60,162 nucleotides of DNA, from NCBI GenBank assembly GCA_034112345.1, contig JAWUVN010000043.1, positions 1-60,162 on the forward strand, written 5' to 3'. Source of the stretch: Bermanella sp034112345. GTDB lineage: Bacteria; Pseudomonadota; Gammaproteobacteria; Pseudomonadales; Oceanobacteraceae. Numbering within the stretch: the stretch's first letter is position 1; each line of letters opens with the position of its first letter. A model generated the notes under the pieces. The model made no database searches. It was given only the letters and a program-made list of their open reading frames with translations, and was not told where the DNA came from. A program made the translations under genes and the position numbers. This document shows, in pieces, positions 18,501-27,396 of the stretch.

Positions 18501-19571
18501 TCATGCCGGTGTTAATAGTTGTGAGATACTTTGGGTATATGGGTGCATCAATATACCTTTTTCGCAAACGATTGCATCTATTAGTTCGTTGGGGGTGATA
18601 TCAAATGATGGGTTAATAGCTTGGCAATTATTAGGAGATATTTTATTGTTATTGAGAGTGGTGACTTCGTGCATAGGGCGATTTTCAATAGGGATATCTT
18701 TCCCTTCGGTAATGTTTAAGTCAAATGTACTAATGGGAGCAACCACCATGACTTTTACATTATGGTGTTTGGCCAGTACGGCTAAATTGTATGTACCAAT
18801 TTTATTTGCTACATCGCCATTTGCAGCAATGCGATCAGCGCCAACAATGATCCATTGAATGTTTCCCTGTCGTAATAGTTGGCCCGCAGCCCCTTCAGTG
18901 GAAATAGTTACCGGGATATTGTCTTGCATGAGTTCCCACGCCGTTAGTCTAGACCCTTGTAACCAGGGGCGAGTTTCGCCGGCATATACTTGCGTAATTT
19001 TATTTTGACTAAAGGCACTTCTGATAACACCTAATGCTGTTCCGTATCCGCCTGTGGCCAATGCGCCTGCATTGCAGTGTGTATAAACTTGGCTATTACT
19101 ATTAATTAAGCTGGCACCTAAATCGCCCATGATCTTATTGGCAGATATATCATCGGTTAAAATCGTATTAGCGGTAATGGATAGGTGAATGATTTGCTCA
19201 TTGATTGAAAGGTGGTTAGTTCTAGCAAGGACATGCTTCATCTTATCTAGCGCCCAAAATAAATTAATAGCGGTTGGTCTAGATTGAGCGAGGAGATTAA
19301 ATGCGTGGTCCAAATCTAATGATTCAACATTGTGTGCTTGCTGTAGCTTTGCCGCTAACACAATACCAAATGCGGCCGTAATCCCAATAGCAGGTGCACC
19401 GCGTACTACCATATCGGTAATGGCTTGAGCTACGTCTTCTGGGTGAGTATAGGTAAGATATTTTTCTTCATGGGGAAGAATACGCTGATCTAATAATTCT
19501 AGTTTATCGTTTTTAAAGCGAATGGGTTGGACTGCTTGCCATTGGCAAGTGTTTTGGGTTGGTATGCTCAT
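18501..19571 (-). CDS. mtnA: Methylthioribose-1-phosphate isomerase
   Basis: MtnA converts 5-methylthioribose-1-phosphate to 5-methylthioribulose-1-phosphate in methionine salvage. The 356-aa protein has the family motifs: RGAPAIG, the catalytic Cys region THCNAGALATGG and the catalytic Asp region VGADRIAANGDVANKIGTYN. It is related to eIF2B, which it is distinguished from by the Cys and by its length. No other salvage gene is adjacent, so the rest of the pathway must lie elsewhere or be partial. Confidence 0.95.
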   Translation of the reverse strand: MSIPTQNTCQWQAVQPIRFKNDKLELLDQRILPHEEKYLTYTHPEDVAQAITDMVVRGAPAIGITAAFGIVLAAKLQQAHNVESLDLDHAFNLLAQSRPTAINLFWALDKMKHVLARTNHLSINEQIIHLSITANTILTDDISANKIMGDLGASLINSNSQVYTHCNAGALATGGYGTALGVIRSAFSQNKITQVYAGETRPWLQGSRLTAWELMQDNIPVTISTEGAAGQLLRQGNIQWIIVGADRIAANGDVANKIGTYNLAVLAKHHNVKVMVVAPISTFDLNITEGKDIPIENRPMHEVTTLNNNKISPNNCQAINPSFDITPNELIDAIVCEKGILMHPYTQSISQLLTPA

Positions 19572-19624
19572 GATTGCAAATCCACAATTAGCTGATAAAT
19601 CAGCTAGATGATTGTTTGAATCAA

Positions 19625-21244
19625 TTATACCTTGAATTCATTTACGATGGATTTTAATTGCTCGGCTTGATCGGATAGTTGCTTGGTGGCTTGGGCAGTC
19701 GCTTTTGAATCATCTACAGTACGCTCTGAGATACCATCGATTAGCACAATATTTTCACTAACGGTTTCGGCCACTGTTTTTTGTTCGGTGGTACTGTTGG
19801 CAACCAAAGTATTCATTTGGTTGATAATCTTTATCGAATCTAAGATGGCATTTAATGATTCGCCAGTGGTTTTAGACTGTTCGACTGCGTTGTAAGCCTG
19901 CGTTTTAGATTTCTCCATGGCTTCAACCGCTTGTTTTGTTCCGGTTAATAGGCCATTTATAATCGTTTCTATTTGATCGGTACTTTCTCCAGTACGCCCT
20001 GCCAGAGTTCTTACTTCATCGGCTACAACCGCAAATCCGCGACCTTGCTCGCCTGCTCGTGCTGCTTCAATGGCGGCATTTAGTGCTAGCAAATTGGTTT
20101 GATCTGCTATGGATCGAATATCTTGCGAAGCAGAAGAAATAGTTTGTACTTGTTCTGATAATGTCTGGATAACTGTTCGGGCAATCTCAATTTCTTCGGC
20201 AAGATTTGTAATCGAATGAATATTGTTAGTTACCACATTGTGGCTGTTTTCAGATTCACTGTTTGCTTTTGTGGTGGCTGTAGAAGCTTCAGTTGCATTG
20301 TTTGATACTTCTAAAGCGGTTTGCGACATTTGAGTAACGGCCGTTGCCACTTTTTGAATTTCAAATTGTTGATTTTCAATACCTGCTTGAGTGTGCTTAG
20401 CAATGCGGAAAACATCATCTGCACCCTGTGTAACGCCATTAGATAAATTAGCTAGAACTTTTATCATAAGCTGAAGATGAGTAACGAAACCATTAAATCG
20501 ATCTACCAATAGGCCTACTTCATCTTTAGCTTTGGTTTCTAATCGAACAGTTAGGTCGCCTTTACCGGTGGACATCCCTTCTAATTCTTTAATAATAAGA
20601 AGTAAACTTTGAGTAATATTTTTTGATACGATCCAGGCAAAAATACAAAGTAAAAATATGACAGATAGGCCAAGAATGATGCCTGTTTCGAGTGCCATCT
20701 GACTTTCTTCTTTAGCACCTTTTAAGCGATCACTGAAATCCATGAGGGCTTTTTCTCTGAATGTTTTAAGTGAATCAGTGAAAGATTGGTAATTGGTATG
20801 CATTGTTTTGGCGGTACTGGCCATTTGAGAGAGCTCAATGGTGCCGTTAATCATGCCTTTGGTTAGTGATTCTGCACTCTTGAGATAACGAGCTAATTCA
20901 TTAGATAGAATATCTGTCTCGTTTTTATACATTGGTTCGAGTGTGTGAATTTTGATAAGTAGCCCATTGATACTTTCTTGATGATCCTTTGCTTCTTTAA
21001 TAGTATCTAGATCACCTGAAGAAATGGCTGCTTGCATTGCGTTTCTGGCTTCAAATAATAATAGCCAGATGCGGCCTGTATTATCTAGTACAGGAAAATT
21101 TACATTTTGAATTTTTTCTAATCGAATGGTATTGGTTTGAGTCGTTTCAAAATTAAATGCCAAGTAGCTAATAAAACCTAGAGCACCAATTAACGCGATA
21201 CTGAGAATTTTGTATTTAAGAGACAGTGCCGAAAATAAATGCAT
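19625..21244 (-). CDS. Methyl-accepting chemotaxis protein (4HB-type sensor)
   Basis: A classical 539-aa transmembrane chemoreceptor. TM1 spans about residues 14-31 and TM2 about 187-208. The periplasmic part between them is all-helical (four-helix-bundle type). HAMP follows at about 210-262, then the cytoplasmic signalling domain with its tip (ADQTNLLALNAAIEAARAGEQGRG). It has AAGGA before the ATG. Ligand unknown. No che genes are nearby, so it feeds a distant array. It ends 53 nt before mtnA. Confidence 0.96.
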   Translation of the reverse strand: MHLFSALSLKYKILSIALIGALGFISYLAFNFETTQTNTIRLEKIQNVNFPVLDNTGRIWLLLFEARNAMQAAISSGDLDTIKEAKDHQESINGLLIKIHTLEPMYKNETDILSNELARYLKSAESLTKGMINGTIELSQMASTAKTMHTNYQSFTDSLKTFREKALMDFSDRLKGAKEESQMALETGIILGLSVIFLLCIFAWIVSKNITQSLLLIIKELEGMSTGKGDLTVRLETKAKDEVGLLVDRFNGFVTHLQLMIKVLANLSNGVTQGADDVFRIAKHTQAGIENQQFEIQKVATAVTQMSQTALEVSNNATEASTATTKANSESENSHNVVTNNIHSITNLAEEIEIARTVIQTLSEQVQTISSASQDIRSIADQTNLLALNAAIEAARAGEQGRGFAVVADEVRTLAGRTGESTDQIETIINGLLTGTKQAVEAMEKSKTQAYNAVEQSKTTGESLNAILDSIKIINQMNTLVANSTTEQKTVAETVSENIVLIDGISERTVDDSKATAQATKQLSDQAEQLKSIVNEFKV

Positions 21245-21420
21245 CCTAATCCTTTAGCCTTATGCAGATTTAAAGTGGTAGATGGAATTATATACACTAC
21301 CTACATTAGGTTTAGACAATGCAAGGCTGTGCTTCAAGTTGAATGGCGTTTTATATGCAAAAATGGGTAGTTTTTTTATTTTGTGGCTTGTTTTGACTGG
21401 TAAGGTAAGGTGAGGTGTGA

Positions 21421-21444
21421 AACCAGAGCAAGGCTGCTCTGGTT
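21421..21444. other. Hairpin downstream of minE
   Basis: Perfect 10-bp arms (21421-21430 and 21435-21444) around the loop AGGC, 17 nt beyond the minE stop. There is no U-run on the minus strand, so it is not a standard intrinsic terminator; it could stabilise the minCDE message 3' end. Confidence 0.55.
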
Positions 21445-21461
21445 ATGTTGAGACTCCAGTA

Positions 21462-21710
21462 TTAAGACGGCAGAGTGATATTTAGTTCTAGTACAGACAA
21501 GGTGTCTTGGTTTTCAATTTGAACCTGGATGTCTTCATCTTCTATGTTCACGTACTTAGCAATAACCGCCATAATGTCGCGCTGCATAGCAGGTAAGTAA
21601 TCAGGGGCATTGCGCTGATTACGTTCATGAGCAACCAATACTTGTAAGCGCTCTTTTGCAATAGATGCTGTCTGTTTAGGTTGCTCTTGAAAGAAGCTTA
21701 ATAGTCCCAT
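21462..21710 (-). CDS. minE: Cell division topological specificity factor MinE
   Basis: MinE stimulates the MinD ATPase and drives pole-to-pole oscillation. The 82-aa protein begins MGLLSFF, with the membrane-targeting start and the MinD-binding helix (AKERLQVLVAHERNQRN), and ends in the beta-rich dimerisation domain. The start is ATG 21710, with a GGAGGG ribosome site located in the end of minD; the extended TTG start at 21722 is unlikely. Its start overlaps the minD 3' end region and the genes are probably coupled. Confidence 0.96.
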   Translation of the reverse strand: MGLLSFFQEQPKQTASIAKERLQVLVAHERNQRNAPDYLPAMQRDIMAVIAKYVNIEDEDIQVQIENQDTLSVLELNITLPS

Positions 21711-21711
21711 A

Positions 21712-22518
21712 TTACCCTCCAAATACCCGTGCTAAGAACCCTTTCTTTTGGGCTTCTAAGAATCTGTGTGGTACGTTTTCACCGACTAAACGTGAAACGG
21801 CGTCAGCATAGGCTTGGCCGGCATCACATTCTTGATCAAGAATAACAGGGGCGCCTTGGTTCGATGCTTTTAGTACATCAGGGGACTCAGGGATAACACC
21901 TAATAGCTCCACAGCTAAAATATCTTCAACATCCGTTACGCCAAGCATTTCACCGTCTTCAACTCGCTTAGGGTTGTAGCGAGTTAACAATAAATGCTCT
22001 TTAACGTGCTCGCCTTTTTCCGCTTTTAGGCTCTTGCTTTGAAGTATGCCTAAGATACGATCGCTATCGCGTACAGAGCTGACTTCTGGATTGGTAACAA
22101 TAATCGCTTCATCTGCAAAATACAGAGCCATTTGTGCACCATGCTCAATGCCAGCTGGGCTATCGCAAATAATAAAATCAAAGCTTTCTTTTAATTCGTT
22201 TAGAACTCGTGCAACCCCTTCTTTTGTTAAGGCATCTTTATCGCGAGTTTGGCTGGCTGGCAATACGTACAAGTTGTCAGTGCGCTTATCCTTGATCAGC
22301 GTTTGCTTTAAATTTGCATCGCCGTTGATCACATTTACAAAGTCGTAAACCACCCTACGCTCACAACCCATAATCAAATCTAGGTTACGTAGGCCGACAT
22401 CAAAGTCGATAACAACTGTTTTGTATCCGTTAAGTGCGAGCCCTGTACTGATGGCCGCGCTTGTCGTAGTTTTACCTACGCCGCCTTTGCCAGAGGTAAC
22501 AACAATGATTTTTGCCAT
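21712..22518 (-). CDS. minD: Septum site-determining ATPase MinD
   Basis: MinD is a membrane-binding ParA-type ATPase that recruits MinC and, with MinE, positions the septum. The 268-aa protein opens with the deviant Walker A SGKGGVGKTTT, followed by the switch-region DFDVGLRNLDL. The C-terminus has the membrane-targeting amphipathic helix (KKGFLARVFGG). Gene order minC-minD-minE is standard. No missing key residue is seen. Confidence 0.98.
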   Translation of the reverse strand: MAKIIVVTSGKGGVGKTTTSAAISTGLALNGYKTVVIDFDVGLRNLDLIMGCERRVVYDFVNVINGDANLKQTLIKDKRTDNLYVLPASQTRDKDALTKEGVARVLNELKESFDFIICDSPAGIEHGAQMALYFADEAIIVTNPEVSSVRDSDRILGILQSKSLKAEKGEHVKEHLLLTRYNPKRVEDGEMLGVTDVEDILAVELLGVIPESPDVLKASNQGAPVILDQECDAGQAYADAVSRLVGENVPHRFLEAQKKGFLARVFGG

Positions 22519-22615
22519 GATTTGTGTGAACTCTAATGTATGCTATTGAACCGAAGTCGGGAAAGTTCCCGCCTAGTTCTTTGTTTATTTTGTTTTTTAT
22601 TATACAGAGTATTTC

Positions 22616-23305
22616 TTATATGCTTTCGATGTTCAAGCCATCATCTGATAAAGAAATGTAACAGACTTTTTGCCAGTGCTCTTGTGGGGTGTCTTCGCTT
22701 ACCATGTATTGGCCGCTTATGGCCACTAGTTCGGCTTGCATCTTGTTACAGCTAATATTTACACTGGTATCCCCATCAATGCCCGCTAATGCTCGGCCTG
22801 ATAAATTGCCATGAATATGGATACTGCCTTTGGCAAGTACTTCTGCTCCTTGGCCCACATTTCCTAGAACCACAACATCTCCGTTAGGGTTTACCAGTTG
22901 CTGTCCAGATCTGACTGTTTTAACGACTTTTGTAATATTTTCGGCTGGCTTTATCTCAGGCGTTTTACTTACTTTACTTTTACGGCTTGAGCTTTCTGAA
23001 AAAATTGGCAGGTTAAGGTGGTCGGCCAATTGAGAGTGTTGGTCTTCAAGACGCAAACCTACAGGAATAAACCCCAGTGCTTTTAGGGCGTGAATCAGTT
23101 GCGTGGCCCAAGATAGGTCAATGGGCTGCTTAGGTAATTTAATAACAATGGGGGCGTTTTTCAGAAGTTGTGGTGCTTGTTTTAAGCGCTGCTCTAGATC
23201 CAGTGTAATGGCTTCAATATCTAATAATTGAAGTTCCAGTAATGTGAATGGATGCAAGCTGGCTTTTAAATTAAGGGGGGATGTTACGTTTAAAGCTGGA
23301 TCCAT
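22616..23305 (-). CDS. minC: Septum site-determining protein MinC
   Basis: MinC inhibits FtsZ polymerisation away from midcell. From the ATG at 23305 it is 229 aa, like E. coli MinC (231). The N-terminal FtsZ-binding domain runs to about residue 105, and the C-terminal beta-helix (from about 125) has VRSGQQL and NGDVVVLGNVGQGAEV, which bind MinD. The frame can be extended to 23461, but that would overlap the preceding gene and does not match homologs. A GGAAG site lies 10 nt upstream of 23305. Confidence 0.95.
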   Translation of the reverse strand: MDPALNVTSPLNLKASLHPFTLLELQLLDIEAITLDLEQRLKQAPQLLKNAPIVIKLPKQPIDLSWATQLIHALKALGFIPVGLRLEDQHSQLADHLNLPIFSESSSRKSKVSKTPEIKPAENITKVVKTVRSGQQLVNPNGDVVVLGNVGQGAEVLAKGSIHIHGNLSGRALAGIDGDTSVNISCNKMQAELVAISGQYMVSEDTPQEHWQKVCYISLSDDGLNIESI

Positions 23306-23450
23306 GAGATATGTACTTCCTATTGTCCGTAACGCTTGGCAGTGTACTGATGTATATGTACTGGTTATATAGATGTTATAAAGCAGAGGATAAAAGCAGT
23401 CACTCTCATAACAATCTTCAAAGATGAGAGCAACTTTACGTGGTTGGCTG

Positions 23451-24095
23451 TTATTGCTCAACCGCTTTAAGGGTTAAAGGTGCGCTGTTAAACATTATGC
23501 CCTGCCAACCGTGAACCATAAACTGACGAATGTTTTGGTGATCGGCATCATCGGGAGTGCTTTGCACATCACGAAAATGCTCACCAAAGCTGGCTAACGC
23601 CTGCTCTGGAGTAAAGCCGTTTAATCGGCCTAGGGCGAATACTTTAAGGCTGCCCTCATTGGTGCCTTGTGCGTTTTCAACCGCATGATCATCTAATCCA
23701 TTTTTGAAGGCACTTGGGTGAAGGTCGTACCATTTCTCAACTAAAGCCAATGTTTCTGCAAACATGACGCTATTGCTGGCCAGCTTTTCACGAAACGCTG
23801 ACATGTCTTTTTGTAATGCTTGCTGCTGATTAAACAATGCCATTTGCTGGTCGCTGCTTGGTAACTGGTAGGTTGATTTCCAGTTGTCATAGCTCATGCC
23901 ATAAGCCCACTCACGTGCTTCTGCCTCAGATATGTCAGAGCCTTGTTCAGTCGCTGCAGCTTTATACCATTTACCTAGGCAGTTACGGCAAAAGCCAGCC
24001 AATGTCATAAGGTCGATGTTTTGAGCATCTTTACGCGTATCTAGGTGTTTAAGAAAGCGGCGCATAACAGCGGCTTCAATAGCATTCTGGTCCAT
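23451..24095 (-). CDS. DUF1244 and HopJ-type two-domain protein
   Basis: A 214-aa protein combining two families usually found separately. Residues 1 to about 80 match DUF1244: LKHLDTRKDAQNIDLM, then AGFCRNCLGKWYKAA and REWAYGMSYDNWK. Residues about 100-214 match the HopJ type III effector family, with NEGSLKVFALGRLNGF, a GEHFRDV stretch and DHQNIRQFMVHGW. Neither family has a settled function. HopJ is widespread outside pathogens, so a housekeeping role is more likely than secretion. There is no signal peptide. It is 145 nt upstream of minC and in the same direction. Domain assignment is from memory of family motifs. Confidence 0.9.
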   Translation of the reverse strand: MDQNAIEAAVMRRFLKHLDTRKDAQNIDLMTLAGFCRNCLGKWYKAAATEQGSDISEAEAREWAYGMSYDNWKSTYQLPSSDQQMALFNQQQALQKDMSAFREKLASNSVMFAETLALVEKWYDLHPSAFKNGLDDHAVENAQGTNEGSLKVFALGRLNGFTPEQALASFGEHFRDVQSTPDDADHQNIRQFMVHGWQGIMFNSAPLTLKAVEQ

Positions 24096-24360
24096 TAAAA
24101 TCTCATTTTTTGATTGATTGTGGATAACTTAGCTAACGCAGGTGAACTTAGAACAATTAGCAATGATGGTTAAGCCGTTATTGTACTGTTGATTAAGGTA
24201 ACTATACATATCGAGATTCATATATTTTTAATGGATATGAATGTGATTCAGAAGGGTGTAATGCTAACTATTAGCTGGTTAATTTAAGGGACGTTGTTTT
24301 CTTGTCGTGTAGTATTTGATGGTGTGTCTGCTTCATTCATTTATTAGGTGCGTTGTGTGT

Positions 24361-25293
24361 TTACCTGTTCCTAAACGGAATTTGATGGGTGCATAGCCAT
24401 CTTCCCCATTCAATTACGCTTCTTGGGAAATGTTTTCTTACCAAGGCCTCAACAATTTGAGCGGTTCTGTAGTCGGTTTTTTTGAGAACTAAAAACACAA
24501 GGTCGCTTCGGCGCCACTCAAATTCAGCCAGCTGGCATGGGATTTTAGCAGCTCGAATCAGGTACGCCAGTTGATAGGCCACATCTCTTTTCATCAGTAA
24601 CATCCAATAGCGGCTGCGTATTATTTCAACGGTGCGCAGGTCAGCGTATTGGATTTCAATTTCAGCACGCACACTTAGGTCACGGCCCTTATCTCGGCAG
24701 TGCAGTAATAAGGCGGCCAATTCCTTGGGTTCATCTTCGTTTCGAAAGTAATATCGACCATCCCATTCACGGTAAACAAAAGGGTAATGCTTGTTTTTGT
24801 CGCCAAACAATTTATGACTAATATCATCAAAATGTTCTGCATGGCTATTGGGGATGTCCTTACTTTCAGATTCGCCGTAATCCAGTATATTGGAATAATC
24901 CATGTCGATGGTGCTGGACTCAACGGCTGAAATATTTTTTATGGATAAATATCGTTTAAACGATTTTGTTTTGGATATTTGCGGTAATAGTGTTGCTAGG
25001 TCTTGCCATTGATCGCCTGCAGTTAATAGGGATTCAGCTGCAGCTTGATTAACTGCCGTAACCGATAACCAGCGATGGCTTAAAAAGCTTTTAGGGTTGA
25101 TGTCTCCCACGACTTCCATTGGCATTTCAGTGACATAGCGTACGCAGTACCAAACAGGAAACAGTCGCTGTAGCAGTAGATTAAACCAGGTTTCAACGTC
25201 CATTAACCCGATACCCGAAGATTTTTTCTTCTTGATTGGTTGGACGATGTCTTGTGTATCTAGGTCATTCATAGTGATAGGTAACCATTCCAT
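24361..25293 (-). CDS. Unrecognised 310-aa protein
   Basis: A mainly soluble protein; no signal peptide or membrane segment is obvious. It is rich in Trp, Tyr and Arg in its C-terminal half (REWDGRYYFRNE; RSRYWMLLMKRD; IEWGRWLCTHQIPF). The middle has an acidic low-conservation segment (about residues 130-165). An alternative start is Met8 (25272). I do not recognise it. It is divergently transcribed from the 25414 gene, and the intervening 120 nt must hold both promoters. Confidence 0.82.
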   Translation of the reverse strand: MEWLPITMNDLDTQDIVQPIKKKKSSGIGLMDVETWFNLLLQRLFPVWYCVRYVTEMPMEVVGDINPKSFLSHRWLSVTAVNQAAAESLLTAGDQWQDLATLLPQISKTKSFKRYLSIKNISAVESSTIDMDYSNILDYGESESKDIPNSHAEHFDDISHKLFGDKNKHYPFVYREWDGRYYFRNEDEPKELAALLLHCRDKGRDLSVRAEIEIQYADLRTVEIIRSRYWMLLMKRDVAYQLAYLIRAAKIPCQLAEFEWRRSDLVFLVLKKTDYRTAQIVEALVRKHFPRSVIEWGRWLCTHQIPFRNR

Positions 25294-25413
25294 TGGCGAA
25301 GCGCTAGGAGATGGAAGTACTTTCCCCTAGCTATAATTTCGGCCAAAAACTCGACAACTTTAATGATCTCTGCTTTATAAGATAGGTACCCATGAAAGGA
25401 TCAGGGCAAAATT

Positions 25414-25920
25414 ATGGGCAAATCAAAGCCAAAAGATGCTTCCAAACAGCAAGATCTACCTAAGTATATGTGCCTAAATGGAAGTACGCAGTATGAATTA
25501 GCAGAGTCTATTGATGCAGCAATGGCAAATGCAGATCGAGAAGTGAAGGCGGATCAAGAGCAGGAGGCATTGCTTCTATGGTATGAGCAGATTTTAGATG
25601 GAATTCATGAAACCTTCTTATTACAAAAAGGTGTAAGAAGCATTCCTAACAATGATGTAATGGTGTCTGTGATCATAGGGTTGCTGCCCTTGTGTTGGGT
25701 ATATTATCAATCGAATATGGATTATCACCCAGAAAAAGGTATTGGGCGAAAAGCTGATTTTCAATTGTTAATGACTCGGTTATTAGAACACAGTTTTACT
25801 AATGCTTTAGATATCCTGCACGCTAGAAATCTGTGGAGATTCGATATTCAGCGTAATATGCAACAAGGTCAAAAAGTAATGATACAGGCTGTTCAGCAGT
25901 ACATTAAATTAAGGCAGTAA
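25414..25920 (+). CDS. Unrecognised 168-aa protein
   Basis: A Lys-rich start (MGKSKPKDASKQQD) precedes a mostly helical protein with many Gln and Glu. There is one moderately hydrophobic stretch near residues 85-100 (VSVIIGLLPLCWVYYQ), probably buried rather than membrane-spanning. An AGGG ribosome site precedes the ATG. It starts a short rightward group with the 26032 and 26425 genes. No family recognised. Confidence 0.8.
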   Translation: MGKSKPKDASKQQDLPKYMCLNGSTQYELAESIDAAMANADREVKADQEQEALLLWYEQILDGIHETFLLQKGVRSIPNNDVMVSVIIGLLPLCWVYYQSNMDYHPEKGIGRKADFQLLMTRLLEHSFTNALDILHARNLWRFDIQRNMQQGQKVMIQAVQQYIKLRQ

Positions 25921-26031
25921 TAGTAAGGCTAGTAAAAGAAATAATCTGTCTGAGAGCCGATTTAAAGCTGAAAGATAAAGGGAGTAGATCTCACGCAAGA
26001 TGATAGCAATAAGCGCTCAGGTAAGCCTTCA

Positions 26032-26340
26032 GTGCCGGATAAAGGTAATAATAAGGGGCGCTCTAAACCAAAATTTCGAATTCAAGAAGCGATTCTCATT
26101 TTAAGGCAGGGGAAATCCCATCCTCATTGGCGTGAAGCCGCGTGGCATTTAATGGAGTATGCGGGTAAAGATACCCAGCTATTGCTAGAGGCACAGCGAG
26201 ATTTAATTCAAAGTACACAAGAGGCTGAAAGCAGTAATGGGTCTAAATACCTCTTAATTGGTGGATTATCATTAGCCTTAATCACGCTGATAATGGCGTT
26301 GGTTTGGAAGGCGTTAGAACACCTTAAGCTGATGTGTTGA
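26032..26340 (+). CDS. Small single-pass membrane protein, start uncertain
   Basis: At least 102 aa: a basic N-terminus, a helical segment (RIQEAILILRQGKSHPHWREAAWHL), and one C-terminal membrane helix (about residues 73-96, YLLIGGLSLALITLIMALVW) with a short tail. The first usual start codon in frame is GTG 26032, but it has no ribosome site nearby. The frame is open from 25972, and a good GGGAG lies at 25980-25984, some 48 nt further up, with no ATG, GTG or TTG between. A rare start (for example ACG 25993) or a truncated start is possible. Confidence 0.72.
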   Translation: MPDKGNNKGRSKPKFRIQEAILILRQGKSHPHWREAAWHLMEYAGKDTQLLLEAQRDLIQSTQEAESSNGSKYLLIGGLSLALITLIMALVWKALEHLKLMC

Positions 26341-26424
26341 GGGGAATAGTGCTTAGCGCCTGCTAATACCTGGCTTTTTCGGGCATAATGCGCATTTTTA
26401 ACGCGACTGAAGTAAGTAGGGTGC

Positions 26425-26871
26425 ATGGCGAAGATTCACATACTGGTAGGCTCTGTAACAGGTAAAGCCTTCAGTGCGGCTGAAGCCATTCATGGTGTAT
26501 TTTCTTGTAATGAACATGTATCACAAGTTCACTTTAATCCATCAATAGATCAAATTTGTGATGAATCGGCGGATTTGATCGTGATTGTCACATCCACTTG
26601 CGGGCAGGGTGACTTACCCCACAATATCAGGCCACTGCACACTGAGCTGCAAAATGCTTCGACTCCAATTGCCATTAATAAATTTGCTGTAGTGGCACTG
26701 GGAGACAGTAGCTATCAGACTTTCTGCCAAGCCGGCATAAAGATGGAAGCGCAAATGCTTGAGCTGCAATGGCAAAGGTTATGTGAACGCTTTAACATTG
26801 ATGCATCAGAACACTTTATTCCTGTAGACGAAGCACGTCAGTGGGCGTTAAACTGTTTAGCGCTTTTATAA
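26425..26871 (+). CDS. Flavodoxin-like protein, MioC type
   Basis: A 148-aa FMN-binding flavodoxin fold. The phosphate-binding loop is GSVTGKAFSAAE (GSxTG), followed by the STCGQGDLPHNI loop and the ALGDSSYQTFCQAG stretch that contacts the isoalloxazine ring. Length and motifs resemble MioC/short flavodoxins rather than the flavodoxin domain of sulfite reductase. It would carry electrons in the cytoplasm. It precedes the PilH-like regulator by 72 nt. Confidence 0.92.
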   Translation: MAKIHILVGSVTGKAFSAAEAIHGVFSCNEHVSQVHFNPSIDQICDESADLIVIVTSTCGQGDLPHNIRPLHTELQNASTPIAINKFAVVALGDSSYQTFCQAGIKMEAQMLELQWQRLCERFNIDASEHFIPVDEARQWALNCLALL

Positions 26872-26943
26872 GAGCAGCCTGTTAATAGGTATATAAGAAT
26901 AAGAATTTTTAAAAAATCAACTATATTTGAGGTTTAAAGATAC

Positions 26944-27321
26944 ATGGCAACGATTTTAATAGTTGATGACTCAGTCACCATGATGGAAGGTCATAAGCGT
27001 ATCTTGGAAAGACAAGGTCATACCGTTCATCACGCTGAAAATGGTGAAGAAGGTGTTGCCAAAGCAATTGAGTTGCTTCCTGATTTGATATTAATGGATG
27101 TTGTGATGCCAAAAATGAATGGCTTTCAAGCCACTCGTAAAATCACGAAAGATGAACGCACCAAAAATATTCCTGTGGTTATAGTGACATCTAAAGACCA
27201 AGAAACAGATATTATGTGGGGCAAGCGTCAAGGTGCCAGTGATTATTTAATTAAGCCGGCAGATGAGACAAATTTAAATTTGACCGTAGATCGTTTATTA
27301 TCTGAAACAGCCAGTGCTTAA
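26944..27321 (+). CDS. PilH-like response regulator (CheY family)
   Basis: A 125-aa stand-alone receiver domain. Acidic pocket residues are DD near positions 8-9, the phosphoacceptor Asp in LILMDVVMP and the conserved Lys in YLIKPAD. The stretch NGFQATRKITKDERT, then IPVVIVTSKDQETD and WGKRQGASDYL closely fits PilH of type IV pilus twitching signalling. PilH antagonises PilG in Pseudomonas. No pilG/pilI/pilJ are adjacent, so I keep this as a family call. A GAGG site precedes the ATG. Confidence 0.93.
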   Translation: MATILIVDDSVTMMEGHKRILERQGHTVHHAENGEEGVAKAIELLPDLILMDVVMPKMNGFQATRKITKDERTKNIPVVIVTSKDQETDIMWGKRQGASDYLIKPADETNLNLTVDRLLSETASA

Positions 27322-27339
27322 TACGCTGGTGGTTTTATA

Positions 27340-27375
27340 CATAAAAAAAGAGAGCCATGGCTCTCTTTTTTTATG
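27340..27375. terminator. Bidirectional terminator between PilH-like and DUF481 genes
   Basis: Perfect 17-bp arms (27340-27356, 27359-27375) around a 2-nt loop: CAT-A7-GAGAGCC and GGCTCTC-T7-ATG. Lies between convergent genes. Confidence 0.93.
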
Positions 27376-27396
27376 CTTGTAAAATACCTACGTATC

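Noticed and set aside
23306..23461. N-terminal extension of MinC
   Set aside because: It would overlap the DUF1244-HopJ gene and exceeds the MinC family length; ATG 23305 fits.
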